A stretch of 64,000 nt of DNA from Alteromonas halophila (lineage in GTDB: Bacteria; Pseudomonadota; Gammaproteobacteria; Enterobacterales; Alteromonadaceae): contig NZ_BMXP01000004.1 of NCBI RefSeq assembly GCF_014651815.1, positions 62,001-126,000 of the forward strand. Reading direction: 5' to 3'. Every line of letters starts with the position of its first letter. Within the stretch, counting starts at the first letter, position 1. The notes under the pieces were generated by a model that was not told where the DNA came from, searched no databases, and saw nothing but the letters and a program-made list of their open reading frames with translations. Below are positions 45,651-55,495 of this stretch, piece after piece. The position numbers were made by a program, and so were the translations under genes.

Positions 45651-47482
45651 GCCTGATCCCCCCGGTATGCTTTACCTGCCCGCTTTCTTAACAACCGGGA
45701 CATCAGGAACAATACAAATACCAGTACCAGCGGGGCCAGCACAATATTAATAAGCTTAAGCCAGTAGCCTAACGCATCAATATCACGGTCCAGCTGATAA
45801 CGTATGTCCCGTAAGGACTGTCTTACATTTGCACGTTTATCAATGAAGCTGTCGAGAATTTTTTGCTGCTCGGCTGTACGGGCCAGCGCCGTGCTCTGCC
45901 CCTGCTGGTGCTGTAACTGGCTAAGCCGGGCTTCAATCTCTTCCAGCTCCTGTTGCAGCTGCGCTTCGCGTTCTCTGAACGTAGCCTGCGCTTTCGCTTC
46001 CAGTGCCTGAACCCGGGTAAATGGCCGTGAAAACTCGCCCCGGCTTCGAATACGTGTCAGGGCGCGGCTACCGGCCAGGCTTTCTATCGCATTAATAATG
46101 AGATCACCGTTATTCGCGAAAGGCGTATAGACTGACTCGCCAAAAAAGTTACTTTGCTGTACCCATAGATGGTCGGCAAGCATATCGGCATCACTCACTA
46201 CCATAATACGGGCGTCATCGCCGCTGGCCTGATGGCGCGGCCCTTCCACTGGCGCCTCAGAAAAAGCAGAGGTCACCGGCCCACTGAGGCTGGCCATCAA
46301 TGTATAAGACTGGACATCCTCGGTAAGAAACTGAGACAGATCCTGTACCGAGGCTGTTGCCGCTACCTCTTGTGCATCAGCGAGCGACGCATTGGCGGAG
46401 GAGCGCGCCAGAGATTGCATTGTCAGCGGGCTGTCAGAAGATAAAGAGATAGCGCCCAGAGACGCACCATTTATCACTTCCAGATTCGCAGTGACGATCT
46501 CGTCACTGTTAAGCTCTTGTTGACCAAGCCCCAGGATCCCAAGGTGTTTAACAACCCCCGCACTCTGGTCCCGCACATCCAGTCCCAGAGCCGGATCCAG
46601 TACTACGCCCTGTATCTCTATTCCAAGCTGGCGAAATAGCGCAGGGAATGCCGATGCCTGGGGCTGGCCGGATGGCATCATGCCCGACGACTCATAGTAA
46701 GGGTCAAGAAACGCCAGGATCCGGCCCTGGCTCATGGCAAACTGGTCAATGGCATAGTCCATCCCTTCGCTGAGTTCTTTAGGATGTATGAGGACCAGCA
46801 CATCTGTGTTATCCGGTATCATATCGGCCTGAGGTGATATGACTTGTACATCGAAAAGCTGTGACAGTTGCTCAAAAAATACCATGCCTGACGCATAAGG
46901 TCCGGTCGCCGGCGCCCGACCACCCGCAACAGGGAGATCGGTCACCACTGCCACTGACACCGGCTCGGGACTGCTCAGTTGGTAAATCAGTTTACTGATA
47001 TCGTATTCAAGGAACTGTTCTTTTTGCGGATCGAAGAAGGCAATACTTGCCTGATCGTCCAGCGTATTGGTCCCTGCCAGACCAAAGTAGACTGCTTCCC
47101 CCATTTTGCCCATGCTGGCCGCAGTGAGTCCAAACTCTGCGGCTTTGTCCTCTGCTTCTGAAAAGGCGACGGGGTCAACCTTGTGCAGTCGTATTTTGCC
47201 TCTGGCCCGTTTTTCGTATTCCTCCAACAGACTTTCTACCCTTGACGCATAATGGCGAAGCCCTGGCATTCCTTTCGTGGCCGTTTCGGAAAAGAAATAG
47301 TACAGGTTAACAGGCTCGTTGATGTCACTGAGCACTTCTTGTGTGCCCTCAGACAGCGAATACACCTTGCGCTCTGTTAAATCCACACGGAACCGGTTCA
47401 GGGTTTCATTGTTGATAAGTACCGTACTCACGAACAGCACGGCCAGTAGCAGAATACTTAGTAATGATAAGGCTTTACGCAT
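45647..47482 (-). CDS. GldG-like ABC accessory protein
   Basis: 611 residues from the ATG at 47482; the frame is open eight codons more into the permease gene. It has an N-terminal membrane segment (LSILLLAVLFVSTVLI), and a large periplasmic part of the ABC_transp_aux/GldG type (FRVDLTERKVYSLSEGTQEVLSDI, then VLVLIHPKELSEGMDYAIDQF). A coiled-coil follows around residues 495-560 (EREAQLQQELEEIEARLSQLQ), then a C-terminal membrane segment (LINIVLAPLVLVFVLFLMSRLL) with a basic tail. In Bacteroidetes GldG works with GldA and GldF in gliding. In gammaproteobacteria the related operon has no settled role. Confidence 0.85.
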   Translation of the reverse strand: MRKALSLLSILLLAVLFVSTVLINNETLNRFRVDLTERKVYSLSEGTQEVLSDINEPVNLYYFFSETATKGMPGLRHYASRVESLLEEYEKRARGKIRLHKVDPVAFSEAEDKAAEFGLTAASMGKMGEAVYFGLAGTNTLDDQASIAFFDPQKEQFLEYDISKLIYQLSSPEPVSVAVVTDLPVAGGRAPATGPYASGMVFFEQLSQLFDVQVISPQADMIPDNTDVLVLIHPKELSEGMDYAIDQFAMSQGRILAFLDPYYESSGMMPSGQPQASAFPALFRQLGIEIQGVVLDPALGLDVRDQSAGVVKHLGILGLGQQELNSDEIVTANLEVINGASLGAISLSSDSPLTMQSLARSSANASLADAQEVAATASVQDLSQFLTEDVQSYTLMASLSGPVTSAFSEAPVEGPRHQASGDDARIMVVSDADMLADHLWVQQSNFFGESVYTPFANNGDLIINAIESLAGSRALTRIRSRGEFSRPFTRVQALEAKAQATFREREAQLQQELEEIEARLSQLQHQQGQSTALARTAEQQKILDSFIDKRANVRQSLRDIRYQLDRDIDALGYWLKLINIVLAPLVLVFVLFLMSRLLRKRAGKAYRGDQA

Positions 47483-47483
47483 G

Positions 47484-48215
47484 TTACTCAGCCTTCTTCT
47501 GTTCAATGATCACCAGACTGGCATACAGCCCCGTCGCGATCACCAGGATAAAAAAGACAACATCATTAAGCGCCAGCACACCTTTGGCCATAGCTGAAAA
47601 ATGCGTTAAAAAACTTAGCGAGGCGATGGTATCGATTATCAGGCTATTGGCCCAGGGCTCAAACGCATCCAGCACCATCGCCGTGCCGCTTACGACAAAC
47701 AGAAAGCTCACCAGAATAGCCAGAATAAACGCTACCACCTGGTTTTTTGTCAGTGCGGACATACACATGCCTATCGCCAGAAAGGCACCGCCCATCAGCC
47801 AGCTACCAATGTACGCAGCGACGATGATGCCATGGTCTGGATTGCCCAGATACGCAGCGGTCAGCCACAGCGGGAACGTAAGCATGAGTGTAAGCCCCAG
47901 TACCGACCAGGCTGCCAGAAATTTAGCCAGTACCACCTGTCCCAGACTAACGGGCAATGTCATCAGTAACTCAACAGTACCGGTTTTACGCTCTTCAGCC
48001 CAGCTGCGCATGGCAATAGCAGGTACCAGAAACAGATATAACCAGGGGTTTACATTAAAAAAGGGCAACAGATCTGCTTGTCCCCGCTCGTAAAAGTCAC
48101 CAAAAAAGAAGGTCAGGATGCCGCTCAGTACCAGAAAAACAGCCACGAAGACATATGCCACCGGCGTTGAAAAGAAGCTTGCAAACTCGCGTTTGCCGAT
48201 TACCCATACTGACAT
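47484..48215 (-). CDS. ABC transporter permease, GldF/NosY type
   Basis: 243 residues with six hydrophobic segments, opening VIGKREFASFFSTPVAYVFVAVFLVLSG and containing RSWAEERKTGTVELLMTLPVSLGQVVLAK, the signature of ABC-2 permeases of the GldF/NosY group. It overlaps the ATPase gene by one base and the accessory gene begins one base after its stop. It should form the membrane channel with the ATPase encoded just upstream. Confidence 0.9.
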   Translation of the reverse strand: MSVWVIGKREFASFFSTPVAYVFVAVFLVLSGILTFFFGDFYERGQADLLPFFNVNPWLYLFLVPAIAMRSWAEERKTGTVELLMTLPVSLGQVVLAKFLAAWSVLGLTLMLTFPLWLTAAYLGNPDHGIIVAAYIGSWLMGGAFLAIGMCMSALTKNQVVAFILAILVSFLFVVSGTAMVLDAFEPWANSLIIDTIASLSFLTHFSAMAKGVLALNDVVFFILVIATGLYASLVIIEQKKAE

Positions 48216-49153
48216 TACGCCGCTTCTCCTTCGCCGTCTTCATCACACGTTATCTGACGGAACACGTCATCCAGCCGGCCGGTTTCCACATGCAGCTCAT
48301 CTACCGGCAGGCGCCGTAGCTGAATGTGTTCGGCGACGGCGTTCAGGATGAGATGCCCTGGTTCCGGAAACAGTGTCACATTCCCCGTCGCCTTATCAAT
48401 CTCCATTTCAGCGACACCGTCTAGTTCAGCAAGGCCGGATATATCGGCGGCATAACTCAGGCTAAGTGTCACTGCCTGATAATACCGCGACTGCTGCTGG
48501 AAGGCTTTGGGCGTGCCATTGAACCGGATTTTGCCCTTCGCAATCACCATCACTCGGTTACACACCGCCGTCACCTCTTCAAGAATATGGGTAGAGATAA
48601 TGACAATCTTATCTTTTGCCAGGGCCTTGATAAGGTTTCTGACCTGATGTTTCTGGTTAGGATCCAGCCCGTCTGTAGGCTCATCAAGAATGAGAATTTT
48701 TGGATCATGCACCAGAGCCTGAGCAAGCCCTACACGACGTTTAAAGCCCTTCGACAGATTATCAATATGACGGTTTAGAACTGACTCCAGCGACAAATCG
48801 CCAATCACGGCTTTGAGTCTTTCTTTTTTATACGCGCCCTTGAGTTTTCGGGCACTGGCAATAAAGTCGAGGAACTGAAACACAGTCATATCCCCATAGG
48901 CAGGGGCACCTTCGGGTAAATAGCCAATCTTGCTTTTTATTGCCAGTGACTCGTCACCTATTGTGTGTTCATCAATGACGATTGAGCCAGATGTCGGTGT
49001 CAGAAAACCGGTCAGCATTTTCATGGTCGTTGATTTGCCGGCCCCATTCGGACCGAGAAACCCCACGACGTCGCCGGGATGAATATCAAAACTGACAGCA
49101 TCGACAGCGGTAAGGTGACCAAACTGCCGGGTGAGATTTTTAACTGCAATCAT
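48215..49153 (-). CDS. ABC transporter ATP-binding protein, GldA type
   Basis: 312 residues from the ATG at 49153 with AGGA upstream; the frame is open a further 29 codons without support. Walker A is GPNGAGKSTTMKML, the signature is LSKGFKRRVGLAQAL, Walker B is ILILDEPTDGLDP, and the H-loop is ISTHILEE. The last third (from about residue 225) is the regulatory tail usual for DrrA/GldA exporters. It is the first gene of the four-gene operon; a palindrome lies 80-96 bases before it. Confidence 0.92.
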   Translation of the reverse strand: MIAVKNLTRQFGHLTAVDAVSFDIHPGDVVGFLGPNGAGKSTTMKMLTGFLTPTSGSIVIDEHTIGDESLAIKSKIGYLPEGAPAYGDMTVFQFLDFIASARKLKGAYKKERLKAVIGDLSLESVLNRHIDNLSKGFKRRVGLAQALVHDPKILILDEPTDGLDPNQKHQVRNLIKALAKDKIVIISTHILEEVTAVCNRVMVIAKGKIRFNGTPKAFQQQSRYYQAVTLSLSYAADISGLAELDGVAEMEIDKATGNVTLFPEPGHLILNAVAEHIQLRRLPVDELHVETGRLDDVFRQITCDEDGEGEAA

Positions 49154-49486
49154 TTGAATCCTGCTACAACTGTATTCCCTGATGAGCCTTTGCTGACCCA
49201 GTGTTCTGTTTGTATAAGCGTACTGTTGATAGTTTGACACAGTGTCAAAAATCTAGCACCCGTAATCTTCACTCAATTTTTTAACCGGTAAAATGCCGGC
49301 AACGGATCGTCACATCTTCTCCGGTAGCAATTCATACCCACTGTGACTGGTATAAGCGTTACGCATCATTCGCAGACGTTGATCACGGGTTAGACAACAC
49401 GGTGGCGCTGTGGGTGTCTTGAGTCGGCATCATCACTGGGGTATAAGGGACGCACAATGTTGTAACCCAGCCAAGAGAAAGTAAAC
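49154..49486. other. divergent region between the ABC operon and trmO
   Basis: 333 bases with no supported gene. It contains a perfect palindrome (49233-49249) and the untranslated leaders of both genes. A 113-codon leftward frame that begins inside trmO and enters here is a shadow. Confidence 0.6.
49233..49249. promoter_or_regulatory. palindromic operator candidate before the Gld-like ABC operon
   Basis: TTTGACAC, A, GTGTCAAA: eight perfect pairs with a one-base centre. The TTGACA on the leftward strand could double as a -35 box, so a bound repressor would block it. Confidence 0.55.
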
Positions 49487-50206
49487 ATGCGCCAGGCGTC
49501 CGTCTCCTTTGACCCTATCGGAACCATTACCACGCCTTACCGGCAAAAATTTGCGATACCGCGACAGCCAAATCTGGTCGATGCCCGGGGACAAATTACG
49601 CTTCGCGAAGACATTCATGCACCAGCAGTCTTCAAAGGACTGGATAACTTCAGCCACCTGTGGCTGCTGTTTGTTTTTCATCAGACCCAGGCGCGCGGCT
49701 GGAAGCCTGCGGTTAAAATGCCCAGGCTGGGAGGCAATGCCACACTCGGTGTGTTTGCCAGTCGCAGTACTCACCGCCCTAACCCCGTCGGCATGTCTGT
49801 GGTCCGTAATCTGGGCTGGAAACAGTCCGGCGGTACTCTGACACTGAACGTGGGTGGCGTGGATTTACTCTGTGACACGCCCATTCTGGATATTAAGCCT
49901 TATATTCCCTACGCCGATGCGCAATCAGAAGCGACGGATACGCTGACGCCTGCGCATCCCTCTCACCAGCGCGACGTCTCGTTTTGCGATGCGGTGTGGC
50001 TGCAACTAAAAGACGTACAAGCCAGATACCCTGACTTTATTGCATTGCTGACCGGTGTGCTGGCACAGGATCCACGGCCTGCCTACCGTCAGAAGCTGGA
50101 CGATGATGAGCGTCTGTATCATGTGGCCCTGTACGATATTGATGTGCACTGGCAGGTAAGCAGCAAAAAAGTCTGTGTCCAGTCCATCAGTCCCTTTAAG
50201 GAATAA
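49487..50206 (+). CDS. trmO: tRNA (N6-threonylcarbamoyladenosine37-N6)-methyltransferase TrmO
   Basis: 239 residues of the TsaA/TrmO family: FDPIGTITTPYRQKFAIPRQPNL at the start, a SAM-binding beta-barrel with STHRPNPVGMSVV and LDIKPYIPYADA, and a C-terminal extension ending DIDVHWQV. It methylates t6A37 in ACY-decoding tRNA-Thr in E. coli. It lies upstream of proS with an 80-base gap, so two tRNA-related genes are adjacent. Start and length agree with the family (235). Confidence 0.93.
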   Translation: MRQASVSFDPIGTITTPYRQKFAIPRQPNLVDARGQITLREDIHAPAVFKGLDNFSHLWLLFVFHQTQARGWKPAVKMPRLGGNATLGVFASRSTHRPNPVGMSVVRNLGWKQSGGTLTLNVGGVDLLCDTPILDIKPYIPYADAQSEATDTLTPAHPSHQRDVSFCDAVWLQLKDVQARYPDFIALLTGVLAQDPRPAYRQKLDDDERLYHVALYDIDVHWQVSSKKVCVQSISPFKE

Positions 50207-50286
50207 GCGACTTTTCGCTTTTTATGGTCACGGACAAACTGCTAGAATACCGCGTCTAACGACAACGAAAAGGAAGAAGTGTTCTG

Positions 50287-51981
50287 ATGCGAACCAGTCA
50301 GTACCTGTTATCGACACAAAAAGAAACCCCGGCCGAAGCAGAAATCGTCAGTCACCAGCTGATGCTGCGCGCAGGCATGATCCGTAAACTGGCATCAGGC
50401 CTTTACACCTGGCTGCCGACCGGGCTGAAAGTACTCAATAAGGTCGCCGCCATCGTTCGTGAAGAAATGGATCGTGCCGGTGGTGTCGAAGTGTTGATGC
50501 CGGTAGTGCAACCTGCCGACTTGTGGGAAGAGTCGGGTCGCTGGGACGAGTACGGTCCGGAATTGCTCCGGGTAAAAGATCGTCACAAGCGCGACTTCGT
50601 TCTGGGTCCGACCCACGAAGAGGTAATCACCTCGCTGGTTCGCAATGAAATCAACAGCTATAAACAGCTGCCTGTCAACCTGTATCAGGTGCAAACCAAA
50701 TTCAGAGACGAAGTCAGACCTCGTTTTGGTGTCATGCGCGGACGTGAGTTCACCATGAAAGATGCCTACAGCTTTCATTTGACCGACGATTGTCTGGGTA
50801 GCACTTATCAGAAAATGTATGACGCCTACACCCGTATGTTTGAACGCATGGGCCTTGAGTTTCGTGCCGTTATCGCCGACTCCGGCGCTATCGGTGGCAG
50901 CGTATCTCACGAGTTTCACGTGCTGGCAGATTCAGGTGAAGACGCTATCGCTTTTTCCAGTGGCGGCAATTTTGCAGCGAATGTGGAAATGGCTGCGGTG
51001 CCAGCACCAGCGCCACAGCAGCCATCAGGCACAGCCTCTTCTTTTGTGAGTAACGCGGGCGGTGTCGAGGCGGTTTGCGAAAGCGAAGGTATTGCCCATG
51101 ACCGTGCGGTGAAACTCGTTGTGGTCAGCACCGAAGACGATCAGGGTGAAAAAGGCCACGCTGTGCTGGTATTACGCCGTGATCATACCCTTAACCAGGT
51201 CAAGGCTGAAAAGCTGGACAACGTCGCGCTACCGCTGCAGATTGCCAGTGATGACGCCGCAGCGGAAATACTTGGCATGCCCCTTAACTTTGTCAATCCG
51301 CTGGATTGTCCGTTACCGGTCATTGTAGATCACAGTGCGGCAGCACTCGCAGACTTTGTCTGTGGCGGTGGTGAAGTCAATTCGGTTCAAATCAACGCTA
51401 ACTGGCCTCAGGCAATTACCTCGGTTGATATCCGCAATGCGCAGGCTGGCGATCCGTCGCCAGACGGCGATGGTGAACTGACCATAAAACGCGGCATTGA
51501 AGTTGGCCATATTTTCCAGCTGGGTGATAAGTATTCCAAAGCCATGAATTGCGGCGTACTGAATGAGTCGGGCAAGCACGAAACCCTGACCATGGGCTGC
51601 TATGGCATCGGCGTCTCACGTATCGTAGCCGCAGCGATTGAACAGAACCACGATAAATTTGGTGTGATCTGGCCAGATCCTATTGCGCCTTTCAAAGTCG
51701 CACTTATTCCTATGAACATGCATAAGTCGCAGCGCATCAAAGATGCGGCCGAGGCAATCTATGCACAGCTCACAGAGCTTGGCATTGAAGTGCTGTTCGA
51801 TGATCGTAAAGAGCGCCCGGGTGTGATGTTTAATGACATGGAATTAATTGGCATACCTCACAGTATTGTGGTGGGAGAGCGAAATCTGGACAATCAGCAG
51901 GTAGAGTATAAGAATCGTCGTAGTGGCGAAAAACAACTACTGGATGTAGAGGCCGTCGCGGCATTCGTCCAGCAAGTGTAA
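50287..51981 (+). CDS. proS: prolyl-tRNA synthetase
   Basis: 564 residues of the bacterial class II type. It has motif 1 region [25 protein letters not shown], motif 2 with [21 protein letters not shown], a YbaK-like editing insert (about residues 225-405), motif 3 in [18 protein letters not shown], and an anticodon-binding C-terminal domain with [20 protein letters not shown]. It charges tRNA-Pro, whose two TGG genes lie 8 kb away in this window. A strong hairpin follows the stop. Confidence 0.98.
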   Translation: MRTSQYLLSTQKETPAEAEIVSHQLMLRAGMIRKLASGLYTWLPTGLKVLNKVAAIVREEMDRAGGVEVLMPVVQPADLWEESGRWDEYGPELLRVKDRHKRDFVLGPTHEEVITSLVRNEINSYKQLPVNLYQVQTKFRDEVRPRFGVMRGREFTMKDAYSFHLTDDCLGSTYQKMYDAYTRMFERMGLEFRAVIADSGAIGGSVSHEFHVLADSGEDAIAFSSGGNFAANVEMAAVPAPAPQQPSGTASSFVSNAGGVEAVCESEGIAHDRAVKLVVVSTEDDQGEKGHAVLVLRRDHTLNQVKAEKLDNVALPLQIASDDAAAEILGMPLNFVNPLDCPLPVIVDHSAAALADFVCGGGEVNSVQINANWPQAITSVDIRNAQAGDPSPDGDGELTIKRGIEVGHIFQLGDKYSKAMNCGVLNESGKHETLTMGCYGIGVSRIVAAAIEQNHDKFGVIWPDPIAPFKVALIPMNMHKSQRIKDAAEAIYAQLTELGIEVLFDDRKERPGVMFNDMELIGIPHSIVVGERNLDNQQVEYKNRRSGEKQLLDVEAVAAFVQQV

Positions 51982-51987
51982 TCGGGC

Positions 51988-52018
51988 AGGCGCCAGCAGG
52001 GATTCGCTGGCGCCTTTA
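51988..52018 (+). terminator. hairpin after proS
   Basis: A perfect 10-bp stem AGGCGCCAGC (51988-51997) with GCTGGCGCCT (52006-52015), followed by only three Ts. A likely but not ideal terminator. Confidence 0.6.
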
Positions 52019-52034
52019 AACACGGAGGCAAGGC

Positions 52035-52874
52035 ATGCAGGTCACCTTTTACGGCGTAAGAGGCTCAATTCCGACACCCGGCGAGGCGTTTGTGCGCTAT
52101 GGCGGCAATACTGCCTGTGTACATGTGAAGTTAAACGACGGTACCGATATTATTCTGGACGCAGGCACTGGTATCCGGTTGCTGGGGAACAAACTGCGTC
52201 ATACCGACACGCCCATTCACCTGTTGCTGACCCACAATCACTGGGATCATATTCAGGGCTTCCCGTTTTTTGCTCCGATATACCAGCAAGGCCGCCCTAT
52301 TACCATCTATCCCGGGCAAACCAATTTGCCGGAATACGATCAGATATTAAAACAAATGCAGGGGTCGGTATTCCCGGTGCCATCGGATGCGCTGGTCTCT
52401 GAGATAAACCTCGACATCAAGCCGCCTGACGTTAATACCTGGACTATCAATAGCGCTACTATTCGACGACTGCCTATGAATCATCCGGGTAGAGGCAGTG
52501 CCTATGTGATTGAAGAGAACGGCGTAAAACTGGCTTATGTTACCGATAATGAGCTCTACCCACCCTATCAAAAAGAAACTGATTTTCAGACTTTTGCTAA
52601 TTTCGTGGGCAATGCAGACCTGCTTATACACGATGCTCAGTACATGACTTCGGATATGCCGGCCAAATCTGGCTGGGGACACTCTGTCGCTGAAGAAGCC
52701 GTAAAACTGGCCATGGCCGGCAATACACAACGTCTGGCCTTGTACAGCCACGATCCTGAGCGCACCGATACCGACATCGATAACGTGGTCACGCATTGCA
52801 ATCAGTACATTCATGCCGTCGAGTCGTCGGTTTCATTGTTTGCCGCGGCAGAAGGTCAGACTGTCGCGCTTTAA
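52035..52874 (+). CDS. MBL-fold metal-dependent hydrolase
   Basis: 279 residues. The N-terminal MQVTFYGVRGSIPTPGEAFVRYGGNTACV and the metal motif LLTHNHWDHIQGFPFF are those of a metallo-beta-lactamase fold group related to phosphodiesterase-like PhnP/RNase Z relatives. Further metal ligands are in HPGRGSAYVIEE, YVTDNE and SHDPERTD. It is cytoplasmic, since no signal is seen. The substrate cannot be told; it stands between proS and pldA with only 24 bases to the latter. Confidence 0.85.
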   Translation: MQVTFYGVRGSIPTPGEAFVRYGGNTACVHVKLNDGTDIILDAGTGIRLLGNKLRHTDTPIHLLLTHNHWDHIQGFPFFAPIYQQGRPITIYPGQTNLPEYDQILKQMQGSVFPVPSDALVSEINLDIKPPDVNTWTINSATIRRLPMNHPGRGSAYVIEENGVKLAYVTDNELYPPYQKETDFQTFANFVGNADLLIHDAQYMTSDMPAKSGWGHSVAEEAVKLAMAGNTQRLALYSHDPERTDTDIDNVVTHCNQYIHAVESSVSLFAAAEGQTVAL

Positions 52875-52898
52875 CCTTTATCAGCGAAGGAGTGTAAG

Positions 52899-53819
52899 GT
52901 GCCTTTTTTACGTTGTTTGCTTGTTGTACTGCTAAGTGTTGCTGTAAGTCAGAATGCCTTAGCTGGGCAGCAGACTGAGAAAAAAGAAGTGGAAGGGAAA
53001 GAAGAAGAGCGTGAAGGAATCATTGACTACCGGTTGCGTTCAGATCGCGATGCTATTAAAAACCCGTTTGCCATCACTCAGCATCATCAAAATTACTTAT
53101 TACCCGTCACCTACGTGACAAACCCAAATTCACTGGGTAATGAAAACCTGACACCGGATAATGTCGATAACACCGAAGCCAAATTTCAGATCAGTGTCAA
53201 AACCCCGCTTTATCTTAACGATCAGAAAGCTGGCGGGCTGTACTTTGGGTTTACGCTCACGTCTTTCTGGCAATTATACAACGATGAAGTTTCGAAACCA
53301 TTTCGCGAAACAAACTATGAACCCGAGCTGTTCTGGCAGCAAAATACCGAACTTAATGTACTGGGTTACACCTTTAACACCATCCAGGCCGGCTTTAACC
53401 ATATGTCGAATGGCCAGAGCGGGCTGCGCTCACGAAGCTGGAACCGGCTGTTTGCCTCGCTGCTTTTTTCCAGTAAGGAAAACCTCTACTACGTTAAAGC
53501 CTGGTACCGTATTCCTGAAGATAAGAAAACCTCACCCATGGATGCCACGGGTGATGATAATCCCAACATTACCGACTATTACGGGCGCATGGAATTCGGC
53601 TACGGCACCCGTTTTGGTGACGTAAAACTGCTGATGCTGATCCGCAACAATTTAAATTTCGGCAACAACCGGGGCAGTATTCAGCTGAATCTCAACTATC
53701 CGCTATCAGACCGGTATGATCTGATGTTGCAGTACTTCAACGGGTACGGTGACTCTCTGATTGACTACGACCGTTCGCAGGAGCGCATCGGTATTGGCTT
53801 TAGCCTGAAGTTCCTGTAG
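52899..53819 (+). CDS. pldA: outer-membrane phospholipase A (OMPLA)
   Basis: 306 residues starting at a GTG with GAAGGAG upstream, signal peptide to about residue 22. The OMPLA active-site segment NHMSNGQSGLRSRSWNR carries His168, Ser170 and Asn182, at the same spacing as the E. coli triad. The remainder is amphipathic strands ending in Phe-Leu. PldA is a dimeric calcium-dependent barrel that removes phospholipids from the outer leaflet. A Lys/Glu-rich stretch (residues 27-40) follows the signal and is unusual for the family. Confidence 0.93.
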   Translation: MPFLRCLLVVLLSVAVSQNALAGQQTEKKEVEGKEEEREGIIDYRLRSDRDAIKNPFAITQHHQNYLLPVTYVTNPNSLGNENLTPDNVDNTEAKFQISVKTPLYLNDQKAGGLYFGFTLTSFWQLYNDEVSKPFRETNYEPELFWQQNTELNVLGYTFNTIQAGFNHMSNGQSGLRSRSWNRLFASLLFSSKENLYYVKAWYRIPEDKKTSPMDATGDDNPNITDYYGRMEFGYGTRFGDVKLLMLIRNNLNFGNNRGSIQLNLNYPLSDRYDLMLQYFNGYGDSLIDYDRSQERIGIGFSLKFL

Positions 53820-53971
53820 CACACCAGGGTCCTGCATCTCTGCGCGTAACAGCCTGATGTTTCGAAAATAAAGCAAACAACCGGAATTCTTCTATAGTTG
53901 TAAACAGCGCGCTGATGTCGCCAATACAACAGCCAGGTTTAAAGCCACACTCACGCGATAGGACTGGACGT

Positions 53972-54445
53972 ATGAAGCGAGACTCTCACAATGAACTGCC
54001 ATTAGATGATCCGGACCCCATTATTCGTGTCAGCCATGTGGCCATTCGCTTTGCCGTTAAACTGCTTGCCATTCTTATGGTCATCGTCATTTTTTTCGGC
54101 ATTGCCGATGTTATCTATGTGCTGTATCAGCGACTGATAGCAGATCCCGTTTACCTGTTAAATATCAGTGATATTTTCGAGACATTTGCCGCCTTTCTGG
54201 CGGTGTTGGTGGCCATTGAAATATTCGTAAACATTCGGATATATTTGCGAGGTTACGACTTTCCGGTCAAACTTGTGGTGGCCACTGCAATGATGGCGGT
54301 CGCCCGAAAAATCATTGTGCTCGACTTTGCAAAAATTGAGGCCATGGAAGTGTTCTCGCTAGGCGCAATTATGCTGGCATTAGGTATTACCTATGGCCTG
54401 ATGCTCAGAACCGGAAAAGAACGCGAACGCCCTGCGGACCGCTAG
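53972..54445 (+). CDS. psiE: PsiE-family membrane protein
   Basis: 157 residues from the ATG at 53972, which has AGGA upstream; the frame is open 19 codons further. Four hydrophobic segments and the conserved parts LYQRLIADPVYLLNISDIFETFAAFLAVLVAIE and VVATAMMAVARKIIVLDFAKIEAMEVF define the PsiE (phosphate-starvation-inducible E) family. Its function is not established. No Pho box was recognised upstream. It ends in a GCCAGCGCTGGC palindrome next to the convergent deacetylase-like gene. Confidence 0.85.
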   Translation: MKRDSHNELPLDDPDPIIRVSHVAIRFAVKLLAILMVIVIFFGIADVIYVLYQRLIADPVYLLNISDIFETFAAFLAVLVAIEIFVNIRIYLRGYDFPVKLVVATAMMAVARKIIVLDFAKIEAMEVFSLGAIMLALGITYGLMLRTGKERERPADR

Positions 54446-54537
54446 CCAGCGCTGGCTGGCCGTAGTTTACGTTAGTCGCACGGGCCCTGGCCAGCGCGGC
54501 ACCTACCGTGCATAAAATACCTTCTTACTGCTCTGGT

Positions 54538-55437
54538 CTAACGGATCACGCCTGCCGCACGGTATAACTGCAGGTGAACATCTACCAGCGCGCTGATATC
54601 CCGCTGATAGCCTCCGCCGATAACCGCTGCAACAGGCACGCCATGCTGCTGACAGCGCTCCATAACCATAGTATCCCGCGCCAGCACTCCTTGAGTTGTC
54701 AGTGACAACAATCCGAGATCGTCGTTACCATGAACATCCACACCGGCATCAAAAATAACCGCATCAGGCTGTGCCTGTATAAACGCAACGTGCAGGGCTT
54801 CGTCGAGGGTTTCGAGATACGGCTCGTCCTTCATTCCTTTGGGTAAGCCAATATCAATATCTGACACCTGCTTTCGGTGCGGAAAGTTTTTCTCGCCATG
54901 CAACGACAGGGTGAACACGGCGGCATCATCGCGAGCCAGCCAGGCTGTGCCATCGCCCTGGTGTACATCGCAATCTATGATCAACACCTTATCGATGGAG
55001 GCTGAGGCCAGCATGGTTTTGGCAGCCAGATACAAATCATTAAATAAACAAAAACCGGAACCAAAACTGTCAAACGCGTGATGATACCCGCCGGTCAGAT
55101 TCAGTGCCCGGCCATGTTCCAGAGCCAGATTCGCGGTCAGACAGGTGCCGCCTACAGCGCGAAGTGTTCGCTGAATTAGTTGCTGCGACCAGGGAAAGCC
55201 AATACGGCGCATGGCTTTTTTGTCCAGTGAGCCGCTGAGCAGCGCGTCAACATAAAGCGGATCGAAGTGATCGCGAAGTACCCCCTCCCCGACCGGCTCG
55301 GGGGAAATGAAGCGTGACGCCGCAACGCCATGCTGACCAAGCGCATCGCGGATCCCCTGATACTTTTCAATTGGAAACCGATGCCGTGGTGGCAATGACA
55401 ACTGACTGTAAATCGGGTGGAAAACCAGTGGGATCAT
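54538..55437 (-). CDS. histone deacetylase family protein
   Basis: 299 residues of the bacterial arginase/deacetylase fold: LTGGYHHAFDSFGSGFCLFN, the zinc motif IDCDVHQGDGTAW, FDAGVDVHGNDDLG and the C-terminal VIGGGYQRD. It likely removes acetyl groups from amines such as polyamines or acylated lysines; the zinc-binding residues look intact. It is cytoplasmic. It is the only gene between psiE and the chemotaxis receptor and has no visible partner. Confidence 0.88.
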   Translation of the reverse strand: MIPLVFHPIYSQLSLPPRHRFPIEKYQGIRDALGQHGVAASRFISPEPVGEGVLRDHFDPLYVDALLSGSLDKKAMRRIGFPWSQQLIQRTLRAVGGTCLTANLALEHGRALNLTGGYHHAFDSFGSGFCLFNDLYLAAKTMLASASIDKVLIIDCDVHQGDGTAWLARDDAAVFTLSLHGEKNFPHRKQVSDIDIGLPKGMKDEPYLETLDEALHVAFIQAQPDAVIFDAGVDVHGNDDLGLLSLTTQGVLARDTMVMERCQQHGVPVAAVIGGGYQRDISALVDVHLQLYRAAGVIR

Positions 55438-55495
55438 AATGCTCGCTGCCCGCAGAAATCTTACATTGGCAGGCAGTGTATCATGCGTGCTGGTA

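Noticed and set aside
54440-54537. GCCAGCGCTGGC palindromes between psiE and the deacetylase-like gene
   Set aside because: Possible convergent terminator but no T-run on either side and the stem is part of the psiE stop region; too weak to annotate.
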